From Hymenolepis diminuta (taxonomy: Eukaryota; Platyhelminthes; Cestoda; Cyclophyllidea; Hymenolepididae): a stretch of 64,000 nt of DNA. Under the pieces are notes generated by a model. That model was not told the origin of the DNA and made no database searches. It was given only the letters and a program-made list of their open reading frames with translations. The stretch is from contig CAADRB010000003.1 in NCBI GenBank assembly GCA_900708905.1, positions 3,149,430 through 3,213,429 of the forward strand. The letters are read 5' to 3'. Every line of letters starts with the position of its first letter. The first letter of the stretch is position 1. Below, piece by piece: positions 20,760 through 33,531 of this stretch. Position numbers and translations under genes: made by a program.

Positions 20760-23700
20760 TCAAAGAATTTCACAGCCTGATCCACAGCCTCTCTTTGTCG
20801 TAGCATCCTGGGCCATCTAAAAGGAACGACAAATATTAACTTCACACATCGCATAGTACTTTAAATACAATTAAGTAGACTTTGCCTTAAGAAGAGCGAG
20901 TAGGTAATTTGATAGATGGGATGCACGCCAAAGCTATTTTACGGTAGTTAAATTTTTGCACGGATGCCCTTACTTGAATTTGTAGTCCGTGGGTCGCTCT
21001 CGTTAATAAGACGCGCATGTTACTCCAAATTAAATTCAGAGATGCCGTCAGGAGCGTTTTGGACTTTAATGGAATAACTTGGAATTAGGTAAACAGACTT
21101 AAATCTGCACCAAGCAGCCGCATGGAGATCAATCTTGAAACCCCGACGGCGCACCCACACGCATGGTGATTTGACCCGATTAACGGCCAAGATGAGATGT
21201 AGCTACAACTTTCAAATTGAAAAGCGAGAAAGCCAAATAGGCAACGTGTAGAACGGATACATGTATACATGTCCCCCCTTGTCGCTCTGCAACCAATTTT
21301 TACCTTGCTCCATTTATTTGTCATTCATTCCAATTATGAATTATAACACCTAAGCCCATTTAGGAAAACATCTTGAGTGGAAGGGCAGCATCAAGGAGAG
21401 AAATTCAATTTCTGTCACAGCCTTTATTAGCCAGATTTGACCAGCGTAGTTGGCCATTCCGTCCACTTAGTAATGCAGCGATGGGCTTCACACCCGTGAC
21501 CTCCAACTTTGCAGAAGAACACGTTACCAATTGCGCCTCCTTATTTAAATGACCAAATATTAGTCCTTCATGTTCGTTGGTTGTTGGACTTTACTGTTGC
21601 ATACTTCAAAGGAAAACAGTAAACAGTTGGAAGGAGCTTAGGCAACTGAGATCCATTAAATGAGTGGTTTGAAACTTCAGGTATATGTGACTCATTTGAG
21701 GATACAAGATAGCCTTGCAAGGGGCTGTCTAGGTCAGGTCTGGAAATTAGGTCCTCCAAGTCCTATAGTAGGCCAGTAATAGCATATTCTTGAGATCCAG
21801 TAAGTTGTTAGCTTCGTCACAGAGCAAAACATTTCAAGAGAGCAGAGAATGCACTGGTGGAATTTCGTCAAGGCTTACTCGAATGCCAATGTAGATGGTC
21901 AAGCAATTAAGTGGATATAAATTACAAAAAACTTCATGCAATATATCGAGCAGAATTTCAGTAATCCTACGACTATGACCTAAATTGGAAAAGGTCACTT
22001 AAATGAAAGTTAGTGACGTCACCTCGAGGTGGCCTCATGCATTATCGCGGGACGATGCGAGGTCACGTCAATCCGAACCGAGCAGTTAGGGGGAAAAGGA
22101 GCCATAGATTAATTTGATCAACTAGTGATGTCGAAAAAGTCAAGCGCACGTAAAAGATGGTTAAATATTCAAATTATGATAATTCTCACTTCGTACGAGA
22201 TGATAAAGGGGAAGATCAAAGCAGATACCAAAGGACCCGACTGACAGAGCATGAGACAAAGAACAAATCCGGGTCAAGTCTGTCTGAATTATCCACTCTA
22301 GTCATACGTGGAATTAATACTATAAGGCACTGACGTTAGCATAGCGTAAAGGGTATCTAACAGGAGCAAATATTGGATCAGGTCCACAGGTCACTAAAAA
22401 TGTCTTCTTTCATCACAGGATAGGAATATTATATAATGTACTAAATGGTCTACTTTGTGAAGGTCACTTGTAGCAAATTAGTGAGTAAAATGGCATTACA
22501 TTTAAAATGAATCAACAATTTATTATAAATTATTAATGTAAACGAATAACTAGTCAATTGAATGATCAAAGCATGCATTCAAAACCTTATTAGAATGATC
22601 CTCGTTCATAAGAGCTTCATGAAAGTTTTTATATTGAATGTGTGCATTTATTCCCATGAACAACAGTTGTACAGCAGGACTTGGAACCATTCTTTAAATT
22701 ACTTCTCAACGTGGGTCGTGAAGTCGGCGGGATGCAGGAACACAATGCAAGCATGAAAATCCTCCCAAAGTAGATTTAAAAGTGGGTGTTCGAAGTAAAT
22801 GGAATACACGAGTTAGCTAAAGCCTTCAGTCGGTGTCAATTGGCAGTTCTTTCCTCATAAATGCACCAAATTTTACAAATTCAACTGCTTGGTCAAATAA
22901 CTCCAAAACCTACAAGTGAAATTCGACTGAATTTCCAACTCAAACTTTTTTAACTGCTCAGTTGCCCACTTTTGTAAAGAATAACTCCTCTATGCTTTAA
23001 TACTGTTAAGAGATCTAGTTCTGCTGCTGTGATATATTCTCCCACTTGACACCGCTAGGTTACGATTCACTCAGACTCAGAGGGAAGGCAAGACTGATGT
23101 GCAGTTACTGCAATGTCGCTTTACTAACTTTTAACAGGACCATTTATAGGACAATGTAATTTATGACCGTCCAGTGAAGGGGGATTTGTCTGGACTAACC
23201 GTCTAGGTACTCGAGCCAGCATGCAGCGACATATTAGTTTGACAGAGGCCACCCCGAAAATACATGGGTTCTGTGACCTTATGTTGATGGCTCCTTATCG
23301 CAAACCTTCTGGGAATACGACCTTGAAGTTTGGGTTCTGGAACACCAAGAATTGTTTCAGCGAACAAAAACGAAAAAGAACTATTTGATTAATCAAGATG
23401 ACAGATGATTTAAGGCTATTTGAATCCCTCGATTTATTTCCTCCTTCTTGTTACCTGCCCTTCTTCGTCGCCTTCTGTTAACTGTTGCTCGCGTATGGAG
23501 GCTTCCAAGTTGATACAATGGGATTAATTGCTTCTTAATGGAGATGTCAATACTGTTGTGCTTTCGCACCACAGGTACCGCTAGAATCATCTAGACTCAA
23601 AGGGATTATACCTTTTTTCGATAAATTCAATCTCTACATGCACATACAAACCCTATCTTACTTCAATTTCATGGCAAATAGCAGGTAACGAGAAACGAAC

Positions 23701-26700
23701 TGTACCGGCCAAAACTAAGGCAAAATATCAACGCAGAAAGAGCCCCCTATTTGATGGCTTACTGTGAATCAATAACTGATCGGTAAAGGACTTTTACTCA
23801 CTGAACTCCGTTAGAGAACTTATAGGCTGACAACACTAAGTCAATTAACTTAATGGGAAACTATTAGAAGCCGTCACTTGGAGAGATGACATCGGTGATG
23901 GTAATTTATGGGACTTTCTCAAGTAGCGGCATTTTCTATGAGACTGACTGACCTTTTAAATTAAATTAAACTTGTAATACGGCATTGATTCTCTAATGGA
24001 GAAAGTCACTATTATTTAAATGCCTAGAATGGTATCAGTAGCTTGTGACGGCTCTGCAGCAAGTTAGAATTCATTTTACAGACGATTTCACGAACAATTA
24101 TGATTCACGACATTAGACACAACATTGAATTTCGCAATATACACTAGGATACTACTTAAATCTCAAAATTTATTTTAGTAATTTGAGCGGACTGATGAGT
24201 GGATTGCAGTTTGATGAACTTCACGTGAAATCTTCCTACCTGTTGATCATATTGGTCGTACTATCATTCGAAATTTACCGTCAATGTTTTTTTCTGAATA
24301 AGTTTGACACTACTTAGATATTGAAATTCATTTCACTAGTTCGGCAGGACAACTTACTCGGAGAACCACTTGTCTGAAAACATCCATTACGCCATCGCCA
24401 TTCTTTGCCGAAGTTTCCACAAATCCACAACACCCCCACCGTCTGGCAATATTCTCAGCATCCTCTTTGGCTACCTCTCTGAATGTCGACTCGAGATCCA
24501 CCTTATTCCCTACCAGTATGATGGGGGGTACTTCGGAGGGATGGTCGACTTTGGTGGAGGAACGTTGGCGGAATTTGGCCTTGTAGCGGAGGATCTGCTG
24601 GTAAACGGCTTCTAGATTAAGGAGACTGTGAAAGGAGGTGATGCTGTAGACGAGGACAAAGCCGTGGCCATTACGAATGTAGAGATCTTGCAGAGAGGCA
24701 AATTGTTCACTTCCTGCCGTGTCGAGGATTTCTAGCATTGTAGACTTGCCGTTCACTCTACACAGATTCAGACAATCGTTACGTGTATTTAGAGTAGACA
24801 TAATGCTCAGTTACACAGTGAACTATGGCACTACCACCTGGTCTTCCAAACTTTTTCCAGACACATGCCTTTTTGCCTTCGAGGAAATGCGTAATTATGG
24901 AAAAAAAGAACAAAGCTTTGTTAAAAAAATAACATTTATTCCAGTTGTCACAGAATCAAATCAGCCACTCAACAAGCTATGAATACTAAAATGAAGACTG
25001 ATAAATTGTTCGCCCCTGTCGTGTCGGGGATGTCCGGCATTGTGGACTTAACCTTCACACTACAATGGAGCATGGGCTCAGAAATATCGATTTCAGACAT
25101 TCCAATCAAAAGAACACATTTTTTCAAGTGGATTTAGCAGATTTAACGGCGGTGAACACGGTACTGGCGCCAACGTCCAATCTCCTAAACTTAAATTCTA
25201 AAAATGGCTTTATAAAATGCATAATTATGAACCTNNNNNNNNNNNNNNNNNNNNNTCAAATTCGTTTATCTATTCATCTGTAATTGACACAATACGCTGT
25301 TACCTAGTAAAGACATGTTCACTCTGGAGTACTCTGGACATTTGTACGTAATTCCCAATATGTTGCAATTATGGTGAAGGAGAGATCCAGTTTTCCAATG
25401 AAAAATTGTTTGACCCAATGCACTATATCATGGCTTTTGACTATTGACAAGTGCCAGAATGGGCTGGTAGAGATATTCGCATTTAACTTCACGGAAAAAA
25501 AGACAAGACAAATTCTGAATGATACAGTTAAATGTTAACATGAAATGAACCGTGTTATGTGTTGTGCTTTGCAAAAAATTAATAAATGTTTCACAATTTG
25601 CCATCTTTATACACGAGTTGAAGTAAGACAAAATTGATTCCGAAAAGATTTGGTAGTTGATTTGAATGCGAATAGAATTTCTAGTGAAAGTGTATCTGAG
25701 AATGTTTCCTCTCTCCGTAAACCGAAGAAGAATCATCACGAAAAAAGGGAAAGAAAGCAACGTTTTGAACTACTTCCTGCAACAATCACTGTATTCAAAC
25801 CAGAAATCAATAATGAATGCAGTGTTCCACTCCAGGCACACGAAATGAAAGTCTCGATCAAGGGGAAGGAAAGAGAAAGGTCTTATAAGAGGGAGCAATG
25901 ACAAGAAAGCTGAACGCTATTCTCATCAACTTTTGGACGGCTGTGCACCCAAGACTTAACAGAAAACCTCCAGTGGAAGTAGCAATGAAAAGAAGCAGAC
26001 TGAAGATGCACCGACTAGCGAAAAAGGAGCAAGTTGTTGTAGATCGATACACCTCACAACATCAGAGGTGAGAATTAAGAAGATACCAATTGGCACGACT
26101 TCATTCGCCCAGACATCCAGCGGAGAACCGTTTCGAACTAAGCCAGTCAGAGTTGACATTTAGCTACATGAAGATTTCATAAACAGGATGGTGGTGTTTT
26201 CATAGGGGTAAAAGAGATCAAGTGGATTAACAAACAAAATAGGCAAATATCTTCCGATGTAAGGAGCTGCGTGAAGGCAGCATATGGGAGAAATACCTTA
26301 AATGGTTAAAAGACAAACAAGTCAAAACGGAAGGAATCTAAAAGACCGACTTTTTCCATAATCTAAACAGATGCTGAAAGAACAGGTTTCAGATTTTATC
26401 ATATTTTATGCACTTTCGATTTGGAAAATTGTTCGAAATCACATTCAATTAATAAACTACAATTATTGCAATGTAATATTATACAGTTGCTTTGTTATCA
26501 AAGTTATGGAGACGGGCAAAATGTTTTCGATTAAGAAAATATAAACGTAAACTGATGTTCTGCTCCTTTGAAATACCAATAACAACCTCTAAAGTAAGCT
26601 CCAGTTGAACTAAACATCCGGAGTCATCTAAAGTCAATTAATTCTAAGGATCTGTTCGATCTCGACAATTATTTTTTGGCCTTTTATGTTCAAAATCTTC

Positions 26701-29700
26701 AAATTATCCATTCATTTCATAAAATTTGATGCCGCTATTGACAACTCTACATCTTCTCCAATTCGTGCTTTAGCTTTATGCTCTATCCGATAATTTAAAT
26801 GAAATGGAATTAGTAGAACAAAACTAGAAATAGATCAATGCATTTCTAATATTTTGTTTAAGAATTGAATCAGGGAACCAATTGTTTGAAGCAGCCCATT
26901 AAAGAAGTCACTTCACGCCCTGATGCAAAAAGACAGTAGAAAATTATTGAAAATGTTCGGCCAGTTAGAGACCTTAAAGATTTAAAAATCGCTTTAAAGT
27001 AAGTAATAATTTAACGATGCACCAAGCTATCGTCAACAATCGCTCAGATCAGATCAGGTATCGGACATCCCTTTTTGCATTCATTAAAAAAGAGGAGAAT
27101 AGAATCAGTAGCGCCTCTAACATTAATAAGACACTCCCATCACCATTACCGACCTTCGTAACGGCAGAAACAGGAGAAAAATTGTTCCTTTGAGTCTGCC
27201 ATATCGGAGGAGGTATCAAATAGAACCCGGTTAGCATTACATATAAATGAGTGTGCTTTATTAATGAATATAAACCATGCATACATGGCCATAAAGAGCA
27301 AAATATTATTTTTGAATATAAACGACAAAAAAGCGAAACACTAACAGAAGACGTGTATTCCAATCTGCTATAAAGTGACCGTTTCAGTTTACTTCAACTC
27401 AGTTCATGTTTTCCTAATTTTCATTCTCGCATTTACAAATGAAGCATGCACACAGTGTGTTTGCAGTAGGCAAGTTTCGTTATGAAAGTGTTGATACTTT
27501 GAGCCAAAAAGGTGTTTTTGGGGGAGGAGCAATTAAAAGGTAATTCAAACCGTGCACTCTACTAAGGACAAAAAAGGGGTTAACTTAAGTTCAGAAAGTA
27601 CTCCGAATTTGGTGTAGCTATTGGAACTCAAGGACGCCAAATTAGATGGAATGCTGTTCAGTAAGAGGAAGGAAATGTGCATAATTTGAAACAATCCTAG
27701 CAAAGATTTTCAACAGAGATTGACAAAGATTTAAACTGCGGAAATAGAACCGTATCTATTTGTGGCTGAAATAAGGTGCAAATTTATTTCTGATTGGTGT
27801 CTTCTGGTAAGTACGATTTGTTCATCGGGTTATATAAGTTCGACGACTACTACAACAAGATGAGTTTAAAAAACTGCAGAAAAACGGCTCCTAAATGAAA
27901 AAATTGCACCTCAAACTACGTTCCGAGAGGCATTTCCTGCGGGAATGACTCGAATTCATCAAAAATAAGTAGATCAAAACAGAAGCAATTCCCCATTAAT
28001 ACTTTCGCTGGTTGCACTTACTCATATATTTATTTACCCGATACCCGTTAACGACTCTATTGTAATTTGAATAATTTGTTAAGCACCTAACGCAGAAGTA
28101 CAGAAGTAGAGCAAAACACCAAAGAGTAATCAAATCATAAAATATATACTTCACGCAAATCTCAGCTATTCCATGATGAAAAGGAATAAGAAACAAGAGG
28201 ACATAAGAATGACGACGTAACATCGAATAGTAAACCATCGGTTCAAGACATCGATGCATCTGCATTCAACAATAATATATCTTGAGCATTTTAAATATCA
28301 CTATAGTTTCGCATCAATTAATCTATTCAATATCTAGAAGATTCAGTTCAAAAGTAAACCGGAGTCTTATGAAAGTCCCATGTTCCAATTGTCTTCAAAT
28401 GAAACCTTCGTAATTTTTATACTTTTTACAAAATACCGATTCAATACTGGTGGACTAAAGACTGAGAAACGTGTTCACTAGCCCCGTTACCAACGTGTCC
28501 TTAATAAATTAATGTGTAAACATGCTAATTTTATATACCAAAACACAGAGTAGTTCATTAGATAGTAAGATTCTAAATTCAACCACTGAGCGATGAAAAT
28601 ATTGCATCTCATTTAGCGTGAGATCGACAGACTTAGGTTCTAACATTTCATATAGTTTAGGGAATAAGTACGCTCTTTGTTGCAAGTCAAGGTAAAGAAA
28701 AGTGCAGAATCAAGAACTGGGAAGAAACCTTTATTCAGTTAGACAGGCATTGAACGTCGACAACTCCATTTTCATTTATTACTGCTTCAAGAAGAATCTT
28801 TATAATTGAGGTTCTAAATCGAGCATTTTTCAAGTAATATTTAACAGACAGAGTCGACACACGAAATTATGGAAGTTGTTTTACTAGAGTAGGTTTAACT
28901 TTTAACTGCGAAGTCACGATACAGTCATCATGGCTTGTAAGTTAGTAAGGTATGTAAATTTGATTTCACGGAAAAAGGGGGAGGGAGGAGACTACATAAA
29001 CGCACGTCTTGGTGCACACGTCTAGACATTGAGAGGTCACCCCTTTCTCTCGGCTCTCAATGTCCACAACCTTACCTCGAAACTCTGTGAGAAATGGCTC
29101 TCTTTCTCTCTATTATGTGACGAAATTTATGGAGAATTAGTTGTCGTCACTTCAGGCTAATTTGCCGTTAAAACGAATGGTAAATCAGATGGATTACAAA
29201 ATTTCGACAAGATTTTTTAATGCAGTCAACTGTAACCGGGAATAGATTGATTTCTCAAAATTTTTTAAAAAAATTACTAAATATCGCAAATAAACACTTG
29301 TTAAAATGTTTAGTGAGTGTAACTAAAATAAATAATACATATTTGTAAAATATAATTGAAAGTGAAATTAGAGCTCAGAATATTAAAATGAACAAAATCT
29401 AGTTTTACTGATAAAAGTTTGGCTTATTATTGAAGAATTTCAAGTTATTAGCTGAAAGGAGGGCGTTTTTCGAGGCACACCGTGGAGCCGTCCTGACAAA
29501 AAACATGAATTCTGTCGAAGTCCTAATTAGCGTCATTTTCCATTAAGGTCCCTGGATTAACACTGATGGAGATCGAATTCGGGAGCTTTGACCTCATCAA
29601 TTACTGCGCCACCAACACGCATTAACTAATAGGGTTCTAGATATATAACTTCTCCTGCTATCAAACGAAAGTATAAATGAATGCCAAAATCTCAATCATA

Positions 29701-31471
29701 AAACGGGTGTCCACAACTATTGTCCTCCAATTACCATGAAAGGTTAGCTGTAAGCCCTTCGAAATATATAAAAAAATCGGAGGAATGAGTAGGAAGTAAT
29801 CACTCTGTCATTCTTACCCTATCTATGCGTTTGATACTTTTCACTCCTGATATCCTGTCGGGTGAATGTGAAGGCGAATTAGCAAAATTTCGAAGTAACG
29901 AAATCAGCTAATTATAACTTTTCTTATACACGTGAGATGATCTATTTGCAATCTATGTAATCTACACATTTGTGAAACAATGTGTACTAAATTATCGCAT
30001 GTGTGCGTGCAACATTTTACTTTCCTGTGAAGACAGAAATTTCATTTCAGGCCTCATGAAATGGCGCAGCATATACACATTGGCGTAACTGAAAAGACAA
30101 ACAATTAGCAAATTGACGATTTCGACTTTTGTAAAAGGATAAGCACACCCAGAGTCAAAATGGCCTTTTCCCACTGACACTACCTTGATAAATAAACTAC
30201 TCGAAGAGTTCATGATCGAAATACGTAAGTAGTACATTTGATTGTACCGTGAATTTGAAGAAGTTGAATTAAAAGGCTTCACTAACGTAAGGTGATAAAA
30301 GGTGACAGGTAGGATAATGTACGTGCATATTTTGCTGAAATTGATTAGCAGATTTGGATCTGCGATGACTTGAGGGTCTATGTGAAATCTGAAGACCGTA
30401 GCCAGTCAGAGAGAAGAATGTTCTCATCAAATGAAAGAATTTAGAATTTTAAGATGCAAGATAATGTAAAACGAAACTTCTAACCTGGTTCGAAATAAGA
30501 GGTTAGTATTGATAAGAATAAGTAGAAGCGTAAAATTAGGAATATTAACATAAAAAGTACCATATGGAGAAAGTTGGTAAAATTGCAAATAATACAAATT
30601 AGAGAAATAACTAACGTTTCTTAAGTGAACTTCTTAAAGTTATTAAAAGCAATCCTTTAACTATTTACCCAACCGATGGACCATATGTAACTCAGAAGAG
30701 TTTACTTATTAAAGCGCACGATTAGCAAGAATAATATTCATCTCGTCCTCTAAGATATACGACATTAAAAAAAATCTCCATACCACGCAAATACAATATG
30801 CCACAATTGTATTTGAGGCACAAGTTCCAATCACATTTCTGAAGATATCTGAATGGCAACTCACAATACTAATTTTAGCAGTATGAATAAATCTCTCCGG
30901 CTATTCGGTGAAATAGAGGCAATCAACTTAGCCACAGTGATTTATTTAAGATTCATAGTTCACAAAGTACAGACCGAAATGAATAACTCAGTTTACAGAG
31001 ATCTCTCACGAATTCATACTTTAGATATCGACAGAATTTTAAGACCTTACAGATGTGTAAGTCCGGTTCAGATACACTTTTTAAATGAGAGGACTTCAAA
31101 AGATGAACTTAAATCGTTTAAGGGTTTGGTTTAAATAAAGAAAGATACATACTCAATCACAAAGACCAAAAAACCAGAGTAACTTAAGATAGAAATTATT
31201 TACCAAATATAACCACAGCACAAGTTACAATAAATATACCGCTCTAACACAATGTAACTTTCTGAAATGTTTTCAAGCAAAATTATATGAATATCAAAAA
31301 TATCAGACTGTTTAATTAATAAAATTTAAAAACTCACAAAATTTCTTTCCGATAAAAATCCTCGATTGTTGGGTCGTATTTCTCCTCAAATTTCCCCGTT
31401 ACGAAACGGACGGTCAGAGCACTTTTGCCAACACCACCATCACCAAGGACTACTACTTTGTATTCATTCAT
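20760..31471 (-). CDS. RAP2: Rap2-type Ras-family small GTPase
   Basis: Membrane-anchored GTP switch of the Rap branch. Exons on the minus strand: 31471-31338, 24757-24358 and 20816-20760, giving 196 residues with phases matching at both joins. Seen motifs: P-loop GDGGVGKS (10-17); effector loop YDPTIEDFY (32-40), whose Phe39 is the Rap2 form; DTAGSEQF (57-64), with Rap-specific Phe64 but Ser61 where Rap proteins have Thr; NKVD (129-132); SAK (161-163). The C-terminal exon is only 19 codons and ends CEIL, a CAAX box with Leu last, so geranylgeranylation is expected. Cys189 nearby could be palmitoylated, as in Rap2. Compared with human Rap2 there is an insertion of roughly a dozen residues around 105-122. 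The introns are 6.6 and 3.5 kb. An acceptor (TTTTATAG) 13 nt before the ATG implies a non-coding first exon or spliced leader addition. Confidence 0.93.
20817..24357 (-). other. RAP2 intron 2 (about 3.5 kb) with SINE fragment
   Basis: Donor GTAAGT at its 5' end, acceptor CCTTTTAG at its 3' end on the minus strand. It holds a tRNA-like SINE copy at about 21420-21540. No other gene was seen. Confidence 0.6.
21420..21540 (-). repeat. tRNA-derived SINE copy
   Basis: On the minus strand this begins with a tRNA-like head: GGCGCAATTGG as an A box, later GGTCACGGGTGTGAAGCC as a degenerate B box. A tail shared with 62089-62216 and 47264-47345 follows, including GTTGGCCATT and the end block TTTATTAGCC/TTTATTAGCT. 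Three related copies with divergent heads point to an old SINE family. Confidence 0.55.
24995..25090 (-). pseudogene. Degenerate duplicate of RAP2 exon 2 start
   Basis: On the minus strand this matches the beginning of RAP2 exon 2, including the bases just before its acceptor. It reads [15 protein letters not shown] where the true exon reads [15 protein letters not shown], then AAATTGTT-type sequence as in the real exon. Substitutions destroy the DTAG motif and no open exon continues. It lies about 300 bp upstream of the true exon within intron 1, so it is a decayed tandem copy. Confidence 0.6.
25235..25255. other. Assembly gap (21 N)
   Basis: A run of 21 undetermined bases in RAP2 intron 1. 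It may hide sequence of unknown length and interrupts local repeat analysis. Confidence 0.99.
29566..29622 (-). repeat. tRNA-like SINE fragment
   Basis: On the minus strand the segment reads GTTGGTGGCGCAGTAATTG, then GGTC, then GAATTCGATCTCC. This resembles the D-arm and T-arm parts of a tRNA, with the B box slightly degenerate. It lies inside RAP2 intron 1 and does not look like a functional tRNA. Confidence 0.4.
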
Positions 31472-31484
31472 GCTTGGAGTATGT

Positions 31485-32931
31485 CTATAAAACAACAAAG
31501 ACAAATATGAATTGTAATTAGTGCGAATGTATTTTTGTAGTTAAATTATAAATAGCGTTTCAACAAATAATATTGAAAAAAGCGAATATAAAACCAAAAA
31601 AAACTATCTAGGTGAGCTACAAATTTTAAGTAAGGTAAGTGACTTGAGCACAAAAACCTAACTACAAAAACAGAAGCCGGAGACCTACAATTTAAGTCAC
31701 CCCGGAGGTGCAGCGTTATCTACTAATATATTTAACCTTGATAATCTGACTAAGTGAGACAACTAAACAAACAATATTTTTAGTAATAGTTATTGATATT
31801 ATTTAAGATTAAAAGTATTGTAAATTGACGAATGGATGCAAAAATTAACTGGATTAAATTGCTGTTCTATCCTATAAAGCAAGTGTGATGTCATGTGAAA
31901 GTATTTTGCAATGTCGTCGTCTTCTTATCGAATCCTTATTCGTGCGACTTACTTAAAAGTTCACAATTATGAAACCCAGTTTTAGCAGTATTCTTAACAC
32001 CTTGGTACGGTGATTGACATGTAAATGGTAGATTCCAAAACGGAAGAACTTTATGTTGATCACTAAACCACTGGTGCACAAATAATCGCCACAATCCTAC
32101 GCATCTCTCGAACATTTAAAGATTTTTAAATCCGTATGAATTTTAATATATAAGCACTTATATAATTAAAGATTATTGGCTGGTTCAGAACTCTAACGCT
32201 TTCGATATATGTGCTAATAATTAAAAAATAATTTCGGAACGCTCAAAAGAGCATTTATAAAACAGCGCTTTCATAACAGACAACGACGCATTTAACTAAA
32301 TTTCTGCCCGTATATATCAAATAAAGTTTTTTCCTATTGTAAACTGAATAATTTAGAATAATCAGTATTTTCTGAGATAATTTCATCTCCCAATTTGCAC
32401 ACCACTAGTAAAATTAACAAGCAATAGAATTATAACATATGAATTAAACAGAGAAAGAAAAGTGCGTTTGAATCGTTATGGCGTTTTTTCCATGGAATAT
32501 TTTAGAGGGTACTGTGAAGATAAAGATATCAAATGGGTAATTTCGATTTGATGCAAATATCACACCTAAAACTATAATTATTCCTAATAAAATATTACGC
32601 ACTCTGTGTGAAATGGCATCCAGAGGATAATTAAATAAGAAACAAATCAAAGAATTTTTAATCATGTTACTAATATTTGGAATAAATATTTATAATCACC
32701 AAAGTATTTTTCGTAATAATAACAAATGGACATCTTGGGGACTTTTAATTTATGAACATCAAAAATTAATTATGCAAAATTTTAATAAATTATTTTTTAT
32801 GCATTTATCATGAAATTATCATAAATACTAAATTATTTAATATTTTAAAATATCCTACCCTTGTTTTAAATTGCGCTTTTCACGTTACCGCCTGGTTCCA
32901 CTAGTATAAGTGTGTATTTTGTACCATCTTT
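31485..32931. other. Intergenic DNA between divergent RAP2 and RPL23A
   Basis: AT-rich, no gene seen. Promoters and any non-coding first exon of RAP2 are expected here. Confidence 0.5.
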
Positions 32932-33525
32932 ATGGCACCTAGCAAGAAATCACAAAAGCCCGCGAAGGGCGCGAAACCTTCTACTGAGAAGAAACCTATA
33001 AAGTCTACACCGAAAAAATTGCAAGCTGCAAAAACCACCAAGAAAATCACATCGAGTAAGTAATCCTATTTTAAATTTGATTATTTTTTTCTAGAGAAGG
33101 CTATTGTTGCTAGAGCTTTGAAGGCCCAGAAAGCTATTACTGTCGGACCACATACTCATGGCAAAAAGAAGGTTAGGTATAGCGTTCGATTCCGCAGACC
33201 GAAGACGTACAAGCCTCCTCGTTGTCCCAAGGATCGTCGATTCGAAATTCCTAAAAGGAATAAGCTCGATCCCTTCCGTATCATTCGCCACCCAGTTACC
33301 ACTGAAGCAGCGATGAAGAAAATTGAGGACAATGATACATTAGTCTTCGTTGTTGACCGACGCGCCAACAAACCAGCTATTAAAGCTGCTGTTCAAGAGA
33401 TGTACAAAATTAAGGTTGCCAAAGTCAACACACTCAACTGTCCCAAGAACATCAAAAAGGCCTACGTTAAGTTGCCCCCAGATTTTGATGCTCTTGATGT
33501 CGCAAACAAAATTGGTATCATATAA
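32932..33525 (+). CDS. RPL23A: 60S ribosomal protein L23a (uL23)
   Basis: Structural protein of the large ribosomal subunit near the peptide exit tunnel. Two exons, 32932-33055 and 33095-33525, separated by a 39-nt intron (GTAAGT...TTTCTAG), give 184 residues. The N-terminal exon is the Lys/Ala/Pro-rich eukaryote-specific extension that starts [13 protein letters not shown]. The second exon carries the conserved core: [50 protein letters not shown] and the invariant end [12 protein letters not shown]. Length and every block fit eukaryotic L23a. The stop codon overlaps an AATAAA at 33525-33530, which may be the polyadenylation signal. Identity is secure. Confidence 0.97.
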
Positions 33526-33531
33526 ATAAAT

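Larger units (their letters stand above)
24758..31337 (-). other. RAP2 intron 1 (about 6.6 kb), contains assembly gap
   Basis: Donor GTGAGT, acceptor CTGTGTAG on the minus strand. It contains the degenerate RAP2 exon copy (about 24995-25090), the N gap and a tRNA-like fragment near 29566. Other open frames look like noise. Confidence 0.55.

Noticed and set aside
24328..24801. RAP2 exon 2 read as a single-exon gene starting upstream of the acceptor and ending in the intron
   Set aside because: It would lack the P-loop and CAAX box. Splice signals GTAAGT at 24357 and CTGTGTAG at 24758 join it in phase to exons carrying both.
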